Assembly: GCA_964449445.1 (NCBI GenBank)
Contig: CAYUZT010000002.1
Span: 124,001-188,000, forward strand
Origin: JABFSS01 sp964449445
GTDB taxonomy: Bacteria > Patescibacteriota > Gracilibacteria > Peribacterales > Peribacteraceae
DNA: 64,000 nt
Reading direction: 5' to 3'
A program made the translations under genes and the position numbers. Shown here piece after piece: positions 49,426 through 58,300 of the stretch. The notes beneath the pieces were generated by a model. It saw only the letters and a program-made list of their open reading frames with translations, made no database searches and was not told the origin of the DNA. Numbering within the stretch: the first letter of the stretch is position 1; every line of letters starts with the position of its first letter.

Positions 49426-50809
49426 AGCAAAGAAACAAAGGAATATCACGCAATTCATTCTCCTGTTCCTGACGGTCTACATCGGGGTGCAGTTGCTGAC
49501 AGGCGTGTTCTTCCCATCGAAGCAGGAGGGCCAGGTTGTCTCGGGTCCGCTCCTCACCTCCAGCAGCTCCTTCACCATTGGGAATCACCCCGTGTTGCAT
49601 TTGGAAAACCGGCCCGCGAGCGTGCAGTCGTTTGGCATCACGGGATGGATCCAATCGAAATTCTGTTCACTGAAGCCGCTCGTCACAGGAGTATCGGAAG
49701 ACTGTGAAGCGAAGGCTGTCATCTACACGGGAATTTCCTATCTATCACCCAATCGCTGCCCGCATCCGCCGGTGGATCTCTTCCTCGTCGAAAACCCCGG
49801 CCAAACAAACGAAAAACTGACGCCGCTCGACTCCACAGAAACAGTGATTCCGTGCGAGCCCACCTCAACAGTCGCGCCGGGTGCAAGTACCGAGATCAGT
49901 CTTGCTCCGTGGAAGTACTCGCTCTTCGAAAAAGTCGCCATGTACGAAGCGCGTTTGCCGGGCACGGCGATCCCTACAGAACAGATCACCGGTTCCGGAA
50001 CGGTCGCTCCTCTCCCCACCATTGCGCGCTTCTCCATCGTTGAGCCCGGCATTTTCACAAAGGCATTCCGCACGTTCATCACCGCGCCGTTCCTCAACTT
50101 TCTCATCCTCATCGCGTCACTCTCGCCCGCGTACAGCCTGGGACTTGCCATCGTCATTCTCACGCTCGTCGTAAAAATCCTGCTCTTCTTCCCTACCCAG
50201 CATGCCTTGGAAGGACAGAAGAAAATGCAGATGCTGCAACCGAAAATTGAGGCGCTCAAACGGCAGTACGGCAGTGATGCCAAGCGCATTCAGGAAGAGA
50301 CGATGAAGCTGTGGAAGGAGCATAAAATCAATCCGTTCCAAAGCTGCCTGCCGATGCTCATTCAATTCCCGATTCTCATCGGACTATTCTACGTGATCCG
50401 CGATGGGACAGACCTCACGCTTTCCCGTCACCTGATCTACGGTCCGTATCAAAATCTCAGCTGGGATTTTGGCACATCGTTCCTCGGTTTCGACCTGCTC
50501 AAACCCAGCATTATTATCCTGCCTATCCTCCTCGTCGCGCTCCAGTTTTTCCAAATGAAACTCACGTTCTCTATTCAGAAACGTAAGAAAAAGAAACAAG
50601 ACCCTTCGCTCCGCTCAGGGCAGGCTGAAGATTCTTCAGGAGCATCATCGCAGGACATGCAGCAGAAGATGATGCTCTACGGGCTCCCGCTCATGATCGG
50701 TGTCTTTGCGGTGCAATTTCCTTCTGCCGTATCGGTCTATTGGGGTGTTTCGACGCTGTTTGCGATTGGGCAGCAGATGATCGTTAACAGGGAACATTTG
50801 CGGGTGTAG
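49418..50809 (+). CDS. yidC: Membrane protein insertase YidC
   Basis: 463 aa. One membrane helix near residues 8-28, then a periplasmic-like beta domain (about 60-200) as in Gram-negative YidC, and the core of five helices from about residue 215: NFLILIASLSPAYSLGLAIV, QPKIEALKRQYGSDAKRIQE, NPFQSCLPMLIQFPILIGLF, and the last pair GLPLMIGVFAVQFPSAVSVY. The loop before the final pair contains a short segment (PSLRSGQAED) encoded by a palindromic element. Inserts and folds inner-membrane proteins. Confidence 0.95.
   Translation: MAEAKKQRNITQFILLFLTVYIGVQLLTGVFFPSKQEGQVVSGPLLTSSSSFTIGNHPVLHLENRPASVQSFGITGWIQSKFCSLKPLVTGVSEDCEAKAVIYTGISYLSPNRCPHPPVDLFLVENPGQTNEKLTPLDSTETVIPCEPTSTVAPGASTEISLAPWKYSLFEKVAMYEARLPGTAIPTEQITGSGTVAPLPTIARFSIVEPGIFTKAFRTFITAPFLNFLILIASLSPAYSLGLAIVILTLVVKILLFFPTQHALEGQKKMQMLQPKIEALKRQYGSDAKRIQEETMKLWKEHKINPFQSCLPMLIQFPILIGLFYVIRDGTDLTLSRHLIYGPYQNLSWDFGTSFLGFDLLKPSIIILPILLVALQFFQMKLTFSIQKRKKKKQDPSLRSGQAEDSSGASSQDMQQKMMLYGLPLMIGVFAVQFPSAVSVYWGVSTLFAIGQQMIVNREHLRV
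50602..50620. repeat. Palindromic element inside yidC
   Basis: CCCTTCGCTCCGCTCAGGG, imperfect palindrome of the CCCTTCGA...TCAGGG family, read in frame in a cytoplasmic loop. Confidence 0.85.
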
Positions 50810-50820
50810 CAAAAAACATG

Positions 50821-50895
50821 CTCGATAATTCGGTAACTCGTTTATTCGTATTTGCTTAACATTTAGTCACGAGTTATCGAGTTAACGAGTTAGCG
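50821..50895. repeat. Word hairpin, AACTCGTTAACTCG type, between yidC and aldolase
   Basis: Left arm CTCGATAATTCGGTAACTCG then TTTATTCG; right arm GAGTTATCGAGTTAACGAGT then TAGCG, mutually complementary with a shift. Convergent genes, so a two-way terminator role is possible. Confidence 0.8.
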
Positions 50896-50896
50896 T

Positions 50897-51967
50897 TTAG
50901 GCGATCGTCACCTCCTCACACAAATACACATCTTGAATCGCATTCAATATTTGAATGCCTTCTTCCATTGGCTTCTGGAAGGCCTTTCTGCCCGATATCA
51001 ATCCCGCTCCACCTGCACGTTTATTGATCACCGCGGTCATCACTGCCTGCTGCAAATCGTTCTCACCAGAGGCACCGCCAGAGTTGATCAGTCCAATCCT
51101 ACCCATGTAGCAGTTAGCCACCTGGTAGCGGGTCAGATCAATCGGATGATCACTGCTGAGTTTCTCGTACATTCGCTTATCCAATTTTCCGTACGAACTA
51201 TTGCCGGTATTGAGCGCCGTGAACCCTCCATTCACTTCCGGTAATTTCTGTTTGATGATGTCTGCTTCCAATGTGACTCCCAAGTGATTTGCCTGTCCGC
51301 TGAGGTCCGCTGCAAGGTGATAATCGACGCCGTCTTTCTTAAAACTGGAGTTGCGAAGGTAACACCAGAGGACCGTAAAGAGCCCTAATTGATGCGCTTT
51401 TGCGAATGCCTGGCTCACCTCCACAATCTGCCTGCCCGATTCTGCCGATCCGAAATAAATCGTTGCGCCGACACCCAGTGCCCCCATGTCTTTTGCCTGC
51501 TCCACGCTCCCGAACATCACCTGATCGAACTTATTCGGATACGTCATCAGCTCGTTGTGGTTGAGCTTCACAATGAACGGAATTTTCCCCGAATATTTCT
51601 TCGCGACGATGCCCAGCGCGCCGACTGTCGATGCGACTGCATTACATCCTCCCTGGATTGCCAGCTGCACGAGATTTTCAGGATCAAAGTAGTCCGGATT
51701 TTTCGCGAATGACGCTCCCGCGGAGTGCTCAATTCCTTGATCCACCGGGAGAATCGAAAGGTAACCGGTGCCTGCAAGCCGACCGTGATTGTAGAGCGAT
51801 TTGAGATTGCCGAGGACCGTGGAAGACCTATCCGAAGCCGAAAAAACCTCCTGCACCTTCTTCATACTCGGGATGTGGAGCTTCTCTTTGGGGATCGTTT
51901 TCGAGACGTGATTCAGGAGGGAATCAGCTTTGTCTCCAAGGAGGGTGCGGATATCAGGGTACTGCAT
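50897..51967 (-). CDS. fbaB: Class I fructose-bisphosphate aldolase (FbaB/DhnA type)
   Basis: Glycolytic cleavage of fructose 1,6-bisphosphate through a lysine Schiff base. 356 aa. YLSILPVDQGIEHSAGASFA near residue 70, IPFIVKLNHNELMTYP near 135, the NCYMGRIGLINSGGASGEND phosphate region, and GGAGLISGRKAFQKPMEEGI with the likely active-site Lys region match the archaeal-type class I aldolases. The minus-strand TAAAAT (51974-51979) is 6 nt before the ATG. No other glycolytic gene is adjacent. Confidence 0.92.
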   Translation of the reverse strand: MQYPDIRTLLGDKADSLLNHVSKTIPKEKLHIPSMKKVQEVFSASDRSSTVLGNLKSLYNHGRLAGTGYLSILPVDQGIEHSAGASFAKNPDYFDPENLVQLAIQGGCNAVASTVGALGIVAKKYSGKIPFIVKLNHNELMTYPNKFDQVMFGSVEQAKDMGALGVGATIYFGSAESGRQIVEVSQAFAKAHQLGLFTVLWCYLRNSSFKKDGVDYHLAADLSGQANHLGVTLEADIIKQKLPEVNGGFTALNTGNSSYGKLDKRMYEKLSSDHPIDLTRYQVANCYMGRIGLINSGGASGENDLQQAVMTAVINKRAGGAGLISGRKAFQKPMEEGIQILNAIQDVYLCEEVTIA

Positions 51968-51971
51968 GGCG

Positions 51972-52700
51972 TTATTTTACATCATCTGGGTGCTGCTCAC
52001 TAATGGTCGTCAAACCCTTTGCTGCTTCAGCCACAGAAATAACATTACTGTTCAAGAGTCCGATAACGGCTGCTTTTTTCAGGTCAGCATTTTTCGGCGG
52101 TTTTCGTACCAGCTGGATGCTGTATTCCGGCACGATTCTTCGCAGAGTTTGCCTATCTTCTTCGCTTGCACTTGAGGAAAAAAATACGATTGTACGCAGG
52201 TTTTTTAGCAATTCCTTGTATTCAGGCATCTGTTGGAATCTTTTGATGGCAGTAACGAAGTTGACCGCAGGCTCGCCCGGAGTGTCCCGTGACTGGGGGA
52301 ATTGCTGATCAAGGAAAACCAGAGAGATAGCCACTCCTCTTTTGAGTGCCGCTTCAAATTTCTCAATCGCCTGTTCCAAGTTTAAACCGCTCAATTGCGC
52401 TGTTACTCCGCCCGTAATGCCTATGCCCCTTAACACGTGTTCTGTCAGCATTGCGATTGATGCCTCATCTTCAACGTGAAAATACACTACCTGATCTAGC
52501 CGGAGATGCTCCGATTCTTCCTCAGTTTTCTCCGGAGCCACAAGAGCAACTCCCGTTGCTTTTTCTCCTACGTTTTGCGTCGCTTCAATAAGCTTCTCCC
52601 CTAATCCTGTCTGCGTTCTCGTTTGCTCAGGAGAAGGATCAGGCCTCAGCTCTGCTGGCTGGTCCGGGTCTTTCGCTCCTTCTCCAGAGGGGCTTGGCAT
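51972..52700 (-). CDS. Response-regulator receiver-like protein
   Basis: 242 aa. A disordered N-terminus (residues 1-70, Pro/Glu/Thr-rich) precedes a receiver-like fold: VVYFHVEDEASIAMLTEHVL (acidic pair), SLVFLDQQFPQ with a candidate phospho-Asp, TIVFFSSSAS for the Ser/Thr and LVRKPPKNADL for the Lys. All receiver positions are present though spacing is stretched. No output domain follows, so it would act by protein contact. The histidine kinase at 26777 lacks a neighbouring partner. ATG at 52700 has TATTCT 7 nt upstream. Confidence 0.75.
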   Translation of the reverse strand: MPSPSGEGAKDPDQPAELRPDPSPEQTRTQTGLGEKLIEATQNVGEKATGVALVAPEKTEEESEHLRLDQVVYFHVEDEASIAMLTEHVLRGIGITGGVTAQLSGLNLEQAIEKFEAALKRGVAISLVFLDQQFPQSRDTPGEPAVNFVTAIKRFQQMPEYKELLKNLRTIVFFSSSASEEDRQTLRRIVPEYSIQLVRKPPKNADLKKAAVIGLLNSNVISVAEAAKGLTTISEQHPDDVK

Positions 52701-52751
52701 ATGCTGCAGAATAAGCCGAAAGGAGATTTGACGCAATAGCAAAATATTTTA

Positions 52752-52780
52752 TTGTATTAATAAAAGGCATTCGCTATACT
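52752..52780 (+). promoter_or_regulatory. Promoter of csrA
   Basis: TTGTAT (52752-52757), 17-bp spacer, TATACT (52775-52780). Predicted leader of about 65 nt, one of the few real leaders in the window. Confidence 0.75.
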
Positions 52781-52797
52781 GCCGTTACTTTGCGTTC

Positions 52798-52817
52798 CTT
52801 GGTCATGGTTGACCGAG
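52798..52817 (+). promoter_or_regulatory. Stem-loop in the csrA leader
   Basis: CTTGGTCA and TGACCGAG pair (one G-U) around TGGT. GGA triplets, the core of CsrA sites, follow at AAGGATG and in the AGGAGGG ribosome site. This is the usual layout of CsrA self-repression (inference). Confidence 0.6.
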
Positions 52818-52853
52818 AAGGATGCAGAGCACTCTGACAAAGGAGGGTTAGAG

Positions 52854-53069
52854 ATGTTGGTATTGTCTCGTAAGAAGGGCGAATCGATCGTGGTTAACGA
52901 CAACATCACGGTCACAGTGGTGGAGATCAAAGGCGACAAAGTTCGCCTTGGGATCACTGCCCCTGACAGCGTCCCAGTGGACCGGCAAGAGGTCCGCGAG
53001 CGAAAGCTCACAGGCAAACCGACAGGCGCGAAAGAAGAAGTCGCGCCACCCGTTGTGTCCACTCCCTAA
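52854..53069 (+). CDS. csrA: Carbon storage regulator CsrA
   Basis: RNA-binding dimer that blocks or stabilises target mRNAs at GGA motifs. 71 aa. MLVLSRKKGESIVVNDNITV and VEIKGDKVRLGITAPDSVPV are the diagnostic strands, with the RNA-contacting Arg in the VDRQEVRER region; the C-terminal tail (TGKPTGAKEE...) is disordered. It has the clearest Shine-Dalgarno in the window (AGGAGGG, 6-8 nt before ATG). Neither FliW nor CsrB-like RNA is seen nearby. A hairpin terminator follows. Confidence 0.95.
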   Translation: MLVLSRKKGESIVVNDNITVTVVEIKGDKVRLGITAPDSVPVDRQEVRERKLTGKPTGAKEEVAPPVVSTP

Positions 53070-53085
53070 GTAAGGGAGCGGGCGA

Positions 53086-53117
53086 AGAGCTGGCCGACCG
53101 TTGGCCAGCTCTTTATT
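53086..53117 (+). terminator. Rho-independent terminator of csrA
   Basis: AGAGCTGGCC and GGCCAGCTCT form a perfect 10-bp stem around GACCGTT, followed by TTTATT. The next promoter for cysS starts right after. Confidence 0.9.
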
Positions 53118-53148
53118 CATGTTCACGGTCTTCCTGTATCCTTTTGCC

Positions 53149-54615
53149 ATGCCTCTTCGTCTGTACAACACGTTTTCTAAAAAGGAAGAAGAACTTGTCA
53201 TTCGTGATGCTTCCAAGCCCATCACCATGTACACGTGTGGCCCTACGGTCTACGGAAGGCCGCATATTGGCAATTACTCGAGTTTCTTGATGGCTGATCT
53301 CCTCCGACGCTGGTTGGAGGCGAGTGGGCATGCGGTCAAACATGTGAAGAACATCACGGACGTCGGACACCTGCTGCACGATAGCGATCACGGCGACGAT
53401 AAAATTCAGAAACAAGCCGAGCGCGAAAAATTACATCCGCTCGAAATCGCGCGGCGGTACACCGAACAATATTTGGAAGATGAAAAAGCACTCAACATGT
53501 TGGAGCCGATGGCGCGGCCGCGCGCGAGTGAATTTATCAAAGAGCAACTCGCGATCATCAAGATTCTTCTGGAGAAGGGGAATGCGTACGAGACGGACGA
53601 TGGCGTCTATTTTGCAGTCGAGACTTTTCCGCAGTACGGAGCCCTTTCCGGCAATACGCTCGATAAGTTGAATGCCGGTGCGCGTGTTACTGTGGATGAA
53701 CGCAAAAAACATCCCGCCGATTTCGCACTCTGGAAAAAGTGCGTCGGCGACAATGGTCGTCATGTTCTGCGATGGAGCTATGCGACCGGTGAGTTCAGTC
53801 ACTCCGAAGGTGAAGACTCATCATCCGGATTCCCCGGATGGCACATCGAGTGCTCCGCGATGAGCTCGTCGTTACTCGGAGAACAAATCGATATCCATAC
53901 CGGTGGTGAAGACAACATCTTTCCCCATCACGAGTGTGAAATTGCACAGAGTGAGTCCGCCTTTGGGCGGAAGTTCGTCCGCTTGTGGCTCCATAAAAGG
54001 AGGATCGACCTCGGGGATGCCAAGATGTCAAAGAGTCTTGGCAATATCTTCACGATTCCCGATATCGTCGCCAAAGGATATTCCCCGCTCGATCTTCGCT
54101 ATTACCTCCTCTCGGTCCATTACCGAACGAATCTGAAGTTCGCATGGAAGGGAATGGATGATGCGAAGAAAGCGCGCATGAAAATTGTGGAATGGATTGC
54201 CGAGATGAACTCACTCGATGCTGCAGGAAAGGATTCTGGTGCAAAAGACGCAGAAGAGTTCTTATCAGCATTCGAGAACGCGATGAACGCAGATCTCAAT
54301 ACTCCTGCAGCCTTAGGGGTAATCTTCGATTGCATGTCTTGGTCACGGAACCAACAGAAGACCTCGTGGTCAAAGAAATCACTCGCCGCTCTTCATGCTT
54401 TCATCCATCGGATTCAAAAAACGGTCGGCTGTTTCGAATCCGATCCCGATCCCGAGCCCGTTCCCGCGGACGTGCAGAAGCTTCTTGATGAAAGAAACGC
54501 TGCGCGGATGAACAAAGACTTCCACGAGTCCGACCGTCTCCGTGACGCTATAAAGGAGAGAGGTTTCGATGTGCAGGATACGCAACAAGGTCAGACGCTG
54601 AAGAAGGCTCTGTGA
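53149..54615 (+). CDS. cysS: Cysteine--tRNA ligase
   Basis: 488 aa class I synthetase. The N-terminal zinc-site Cys in TCGPTVYGRPHIGNYSS with HIGH-like HIGN, the zinc ligands in WHIECSAMSS and HHECEIAQSE, and KMSKSLGN near residue 290 are all intact; the C-terminal DALR-type helical domain and a tail follow. The start ATG at 53149 has TATCCT 6 nt upstream; upstream codons of the longer frame are not family sequence. Confidence 0.96.
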   Translation: MPLRLYNTFSKKEEELVIRDASKPITMYTCGPTVYGRPHIGNYSSFLMADLLRRWLEASGHAVKHVKNITDVGHLLHDSDHGDDKIQKQAEREKLHPLEIARRYTEQYLEDEKALNMLEPMARPRASEFIKEQLAIIKILLEKGNAYETDDGVYFAVETFPQYGALSGNTLDKLNAGARVTVDERKKHPADFALWKKCVGDNGRHVLRWSYATGEFSHSEGEDSSSGFPGWHIECSAMSSSLLGEQIDIHTGGEDNIFPHHECEIAQSESAFGRKFVRLWLHKRRIDLGDAKMSKSLGNIFTIPDIVAKGYSPLDLRYYLLSVHYRTNLKFAWKGMDDAKKARMKIVEWIAEMNSLDAAGKDSGAKDAEEFLSAFENAMNADLNTPAALGVIFDCMSWSRNQQKTSWSKKSLAALHAFIHRIQKTVGCFESDPDPEPVPADVQKLLDERNAARMNKDFHESDRLRDAIKERGFDVQDTQQGQTLKKAL

Positions 54616-55143
54616 GAATTTTTGTTGTTTTGCTGTGAAGCATCATTGTCCTCCTCCTTTATGTACATGATGGAGAGGGAAGGTGACGTCACAGGTGTTT
54701 GTCGTGAAGTTCTCGTGTCGGAAACTCCTCTTCACATGGATTTTCACGCTATCCCCTTCACTACGTACCGAAACACCAATTTGGCAACCGTATTTGGTAT
54801 TTCCCTCTCCAAGGCCCCAAGGCACTTTTGGGCAAAGAATTCTCTAAAGGAATGGCAAACGGAATCATTATTCATGCTCGCAAGGCCACTCAGCACCTTC
54901 TCACGCCGTAACACCAGCATGCTCGGTGCGTTATCTGCACTGCCACCCCCTGTGGTTCGGAGGCTTGATTCCTACCAATTCTGTTCGGTAGGATCCCGCT
55001 GATCCGCTCTACAACAAGGCGAGCGTGGTCTCTGCGTAGATGCTCTTTGAAAATTCGGCCTCTGCCTCTTCTCAAGAGAGACAGCACTCACATCCAACCT
55101 CTCGGGTCTGGATCGTGTTTCTTATGACTTTCGGTTCTTTTTA

Positions 55144-55166
55144 AACCCCCTTTGCTGGGGGCTTTC
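55144..55166 (+). terminator. Terminator-like hairpin upstream of the S-layer gene
   Basis: CCCCC and GGGGG around TTTGCT, then CTTTCTG. T-tract is short, so strength is uncertain; its presence 530 bp after cysS suggests a separate transcript ends here. Confidence 0.55.
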
Positions 55167-55226
55167 TGCTGTCCGCATGGACAGCGACGTATTGGGTTTG
55201 TCTCATCTCTTTATATTTAAGGAGGG

Positions 55227-55250
55227 GAGTGCCCTACTACTGCGGCACTC
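55227..55250 (+). promoter_or_regulatory. Stem-loop in the S-layer 5' leader
   Basis: GAGTGCC and GGCACTC form a perfect 7-bp stem around CTACTACTGC, just after a TATATT -10-like box (55212-55217). A 5' hairpin of this kind could stabilise a highly expressed mRNA. Confidence 0.55.
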
Positions 55251-55343
55251 GTACTCACGACGCAATCTTTGGTACGTTTTGAACCGGATTCCAAAAAACA
55301 CCAAGAGAGCACATCTTTATTTCCTCTCTTACTAACTTTTCTT

Positions 55344-58300
55344 ATGGACATTTCTCGCTTTAAGAAAGTCCTCGCAGGCCTCTCGGTGGCCGCGATCACG
55401 CTCGGCCAGGTTGGCGGCGTTCTCGCGTACTCCGATGTGTCTGACGGGGTCTGGTATGGGGAAGCAGTTGCCAGTTTCACTGACAACGGCATCCTCGACG
55501 CGAGCCAACCGCGCTTCCGTGGTGGCGACAACGCCAACCGCGCGGAGTTCGTGAAGCTTCTCGTCATGCTCAACGGTGGTCTCCTCTCCACGCCGCCAGC
55601 CGTCGGTAGTTTCGACGACGTCAATTCGTCGGCTTGGTACTACGCGTACATCGAGGAAGCCGCAAAAGAGCAGTGGGTTCGTGGCGATGGCAACTGCTAC
55701 GGCAGTCGCCCCTGCTACGCACGCCCCGGCGCCAACATTAACCGCGCAGAGGCAGCTGCCCTTATCGTTCGTGCCTTCGGCCTCGAGGCCACAGGCGCCG
55801 CTCCGCAGTTTGCGGACAACCCCTCCGGCCAGTGGTACACGGAGTCTATCCAGACTGCCGCCGATCACTGTGTTCTGCAGGGTGACGACTCCACGGGTCG
55901 TGTTCGTCCAAGCGACAACATGAACCGCGCAGAAATGGTCGTCATGCTCTTCCGCGTCGATCAAGGTCTCACCTACCCCAATGATTGCGGTGGTGGAGGC
56001 GTTGTTGGCGCAGCAATTTCGTCGGTCAAGGCCATGAGTTCCAACACCGTCGAAGTCAGTTTTACCGTTAGGATGGATAAGACGTCCGCGGAGACGGCCA
56101 GTCACTACGTTGTGACGGGCGCCACGCCTTCCGTATCCGTCTCGTCTGCCAAGCTCGTCGCGGATGACACCGTGGAGCTCACGCTCTCCGGCAACCTCGA
56201 CGGCGGCAAGGAGTACACGCTCACCGTCACCGACGTAAAGTCGTCCGATGGCATGGTGTTCTCTGGTTCCGACACCTTCAATGGATACACAGCTCTCCCG
56301 ACGAGCAACAGCACCCTCCAGGTTGCTCTCTCGTCCAAGAACCCTGTCGGGGACACGATCCCTCAGGGCGCAGTCGGCGTGACCATGGTTTCCATGGACA
56401 TCACGGCTTCCTGCGATGACAAGGCCGCCATCACCGATCTCACCATCCTCCACGAGGGCTTTGGTGACGAGAACGACATTGATGGCGTGTACGCCACAAT
56501 CAACGGCGCGCGCATCAGCCGCAAGCGCACGATCGACAGCAAGGATCAGACAGCGACGGTCCACTTGACCAACCCGTTGGAAATCGCTGCTTGTAAGACT
56601 GTCACGGTCGACGTTTCCGCGGACTTCAACTCCACGGCCGTCACGTCCGCCGAGCACAACCTCGCGGTTGAGCTTCCGTCCGACGTCACGTCCAACGCCA
56701 AGCAGGTGACCGGCAACTTCCCGCTCCGCGGCAGCACCTTTAAGGTTGCTGCAGTGCGCAGCGGAAAAGTGAGCATCGACTACCGCACTGTCTCCCCGGA
56801 TGAAGTCGAAGTGGGCGACAAGGGCGTCGTGGTCGGTAAGTTCCAGGTTTCCACGGACTCCACCGAGGACCAGACCCTCTACTCGATGACCATCGAGCAG
56901 AACGGCACCGCCCACGATGGTGATCTGACGAGCCTCAAGATCCGTCGCAGCGACGGCACCGTCCTCACGAACACCGTGGAGACGACTGTCGGCGACTACG
57001 TCACCTTCGTCTTCGACCCGCCCTTCACCATTCTGGAAGGCGACAAGATGACGATGGATGTCATTACCAACGTTGATGGAGGCGCAGGCGACACCGTGAA
57101 GATGCACTTCGAGGAGACCTCGGACATCTTCGCTGTCGGCTCCCTCTACGGGTACGGCGTGAACGGACAACTCTACGGCTCGCGCATCGCGATCGCCGCA
57201 GAGACCAGCACGCTGCCTGCCACGGTCACGATTGACGCCGGTGAGTTCACCGTCGAAATCGATGGCCCGACGCAGCAGAGCTACACCCGCGATCAGAACG
57301 AAGCAGTCCTTGCAAACGTGGTCTTCACCACAGGTGGTGAGCGCATCAACGTCCGCAAGATGTTCGTCCTCGTCCAGGGCAACACCAGCTCCGGCGCCAC
57401 GCTCGATAACAGCAGCGGCACCGCGTACGACAACATCAGCGAAGTGCTCGAGAACGTCCAACTCCGCAACAAGGCCACTGGCCGCAGCATTGATGGCGTC
57501 CGTTTGACGACCACCGCGGCGTTCGGTCAGACCACGGGCGTGGGTACGTTCGGTATCTACCGCTTCGATGACTTCACTATCAATGGAAAGGAAACGTACG
57601 AGATCCGTGTCGACTTCATCGACAACAGCTCGGCGAACAACCCGAAGGGTGGCAACACCTTCCGCGTCCATATCTGTGGTGAGCCGACGGACATCTCCGG
57701 AGGCACCAACACCATCGGTTGTACGTTCGGTGGTCACATCAGTTCGACCATCACGATCTACCAGATGCAGGTCGAAGGTCTGTCCACCGGCGACAAAGTC
57801 AAGGACGTTCGCCCGCGCGGAACCATCACGGGTAACGCGCAGCGCATTGCCGACGCCAGCCTGACGATCGCCATCAAGGCAACAGGCACGAGCGATGTCG
57901 CTGTCAAGAACAGCAAGAACGTCAACCTGCTCCGCTTCGAGACACGTGCGGGTGAGGCAAAGGACATTCTCCTCACCAAGCTCATCTTCAAGTCTGCGAC
58001 TGGCGCGACTTCTCTCCAGAACGGCCAGAACTACACTCTCTGGGTCGACACCGACGGTGATGGCAAGGTGGACACGGTGCTCCAGAAGGGCGTGACCTCG
58101 CAGACAAGCAAGATCACCTTCTCGCAGCTCACAGGTGGCGGGTTCGTCATTCCGAAGGAGAAGACTGTCGTGTTCGAGGTTCACTCGGACATTGCCGCTT
58201 CCCTCGTCAACGACGATCTCCAACTGATGTTCGCAACGGCTGACACCTTCGTGGAAGCCGAGACCGTGGATCGCGGTAGCAGTCTTTCTGGTATCAAGCT

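Larger units (their letters stand above)
54616..55343. other. 728-bp gene-free stretch before the S-layer gene
   Basis: No convincing protein gene: a frame of 126 codons (54622-55002) has poor composition and no family. The stretch contains a palindrome GTGACGTCAC (54683-54692), a hairpin CCTACC/GGTAGG (54971-54992), a terminator-like hairpin at 55144-55161 and a stem-loop at 55227-55250 in the probable S-layer leader. I checked by eye for RNase P, tmRNA and SRP RNA signatures and found none. A structured non-coding RNA is possible. Confidence 0.5.

Noticed and set aside
53953..53975. GTCCGCCTTTGGGCGGAAG in cysS as another inserted palindrome
   Set aside because: The encoded residues match the ordinary CysS sequence between HHECEIAQSE and KMSKSLGN, with normal spacing, so this is native coding sequence.
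54622..55002. 126-codon frame after cysS
   Set aside because: Poor codon composition, no domain, rich in Cys, Ser and Met; more likely non-coding.
54616..55166. RNase P RNA, tmRNA or SRP RNA
   Set aside because: Hallmark segments (such as GAGGAAAGTCC for RNase P RNA, a tRNA-like TTCGA end for tmRNA) were looked for and not found by eye.
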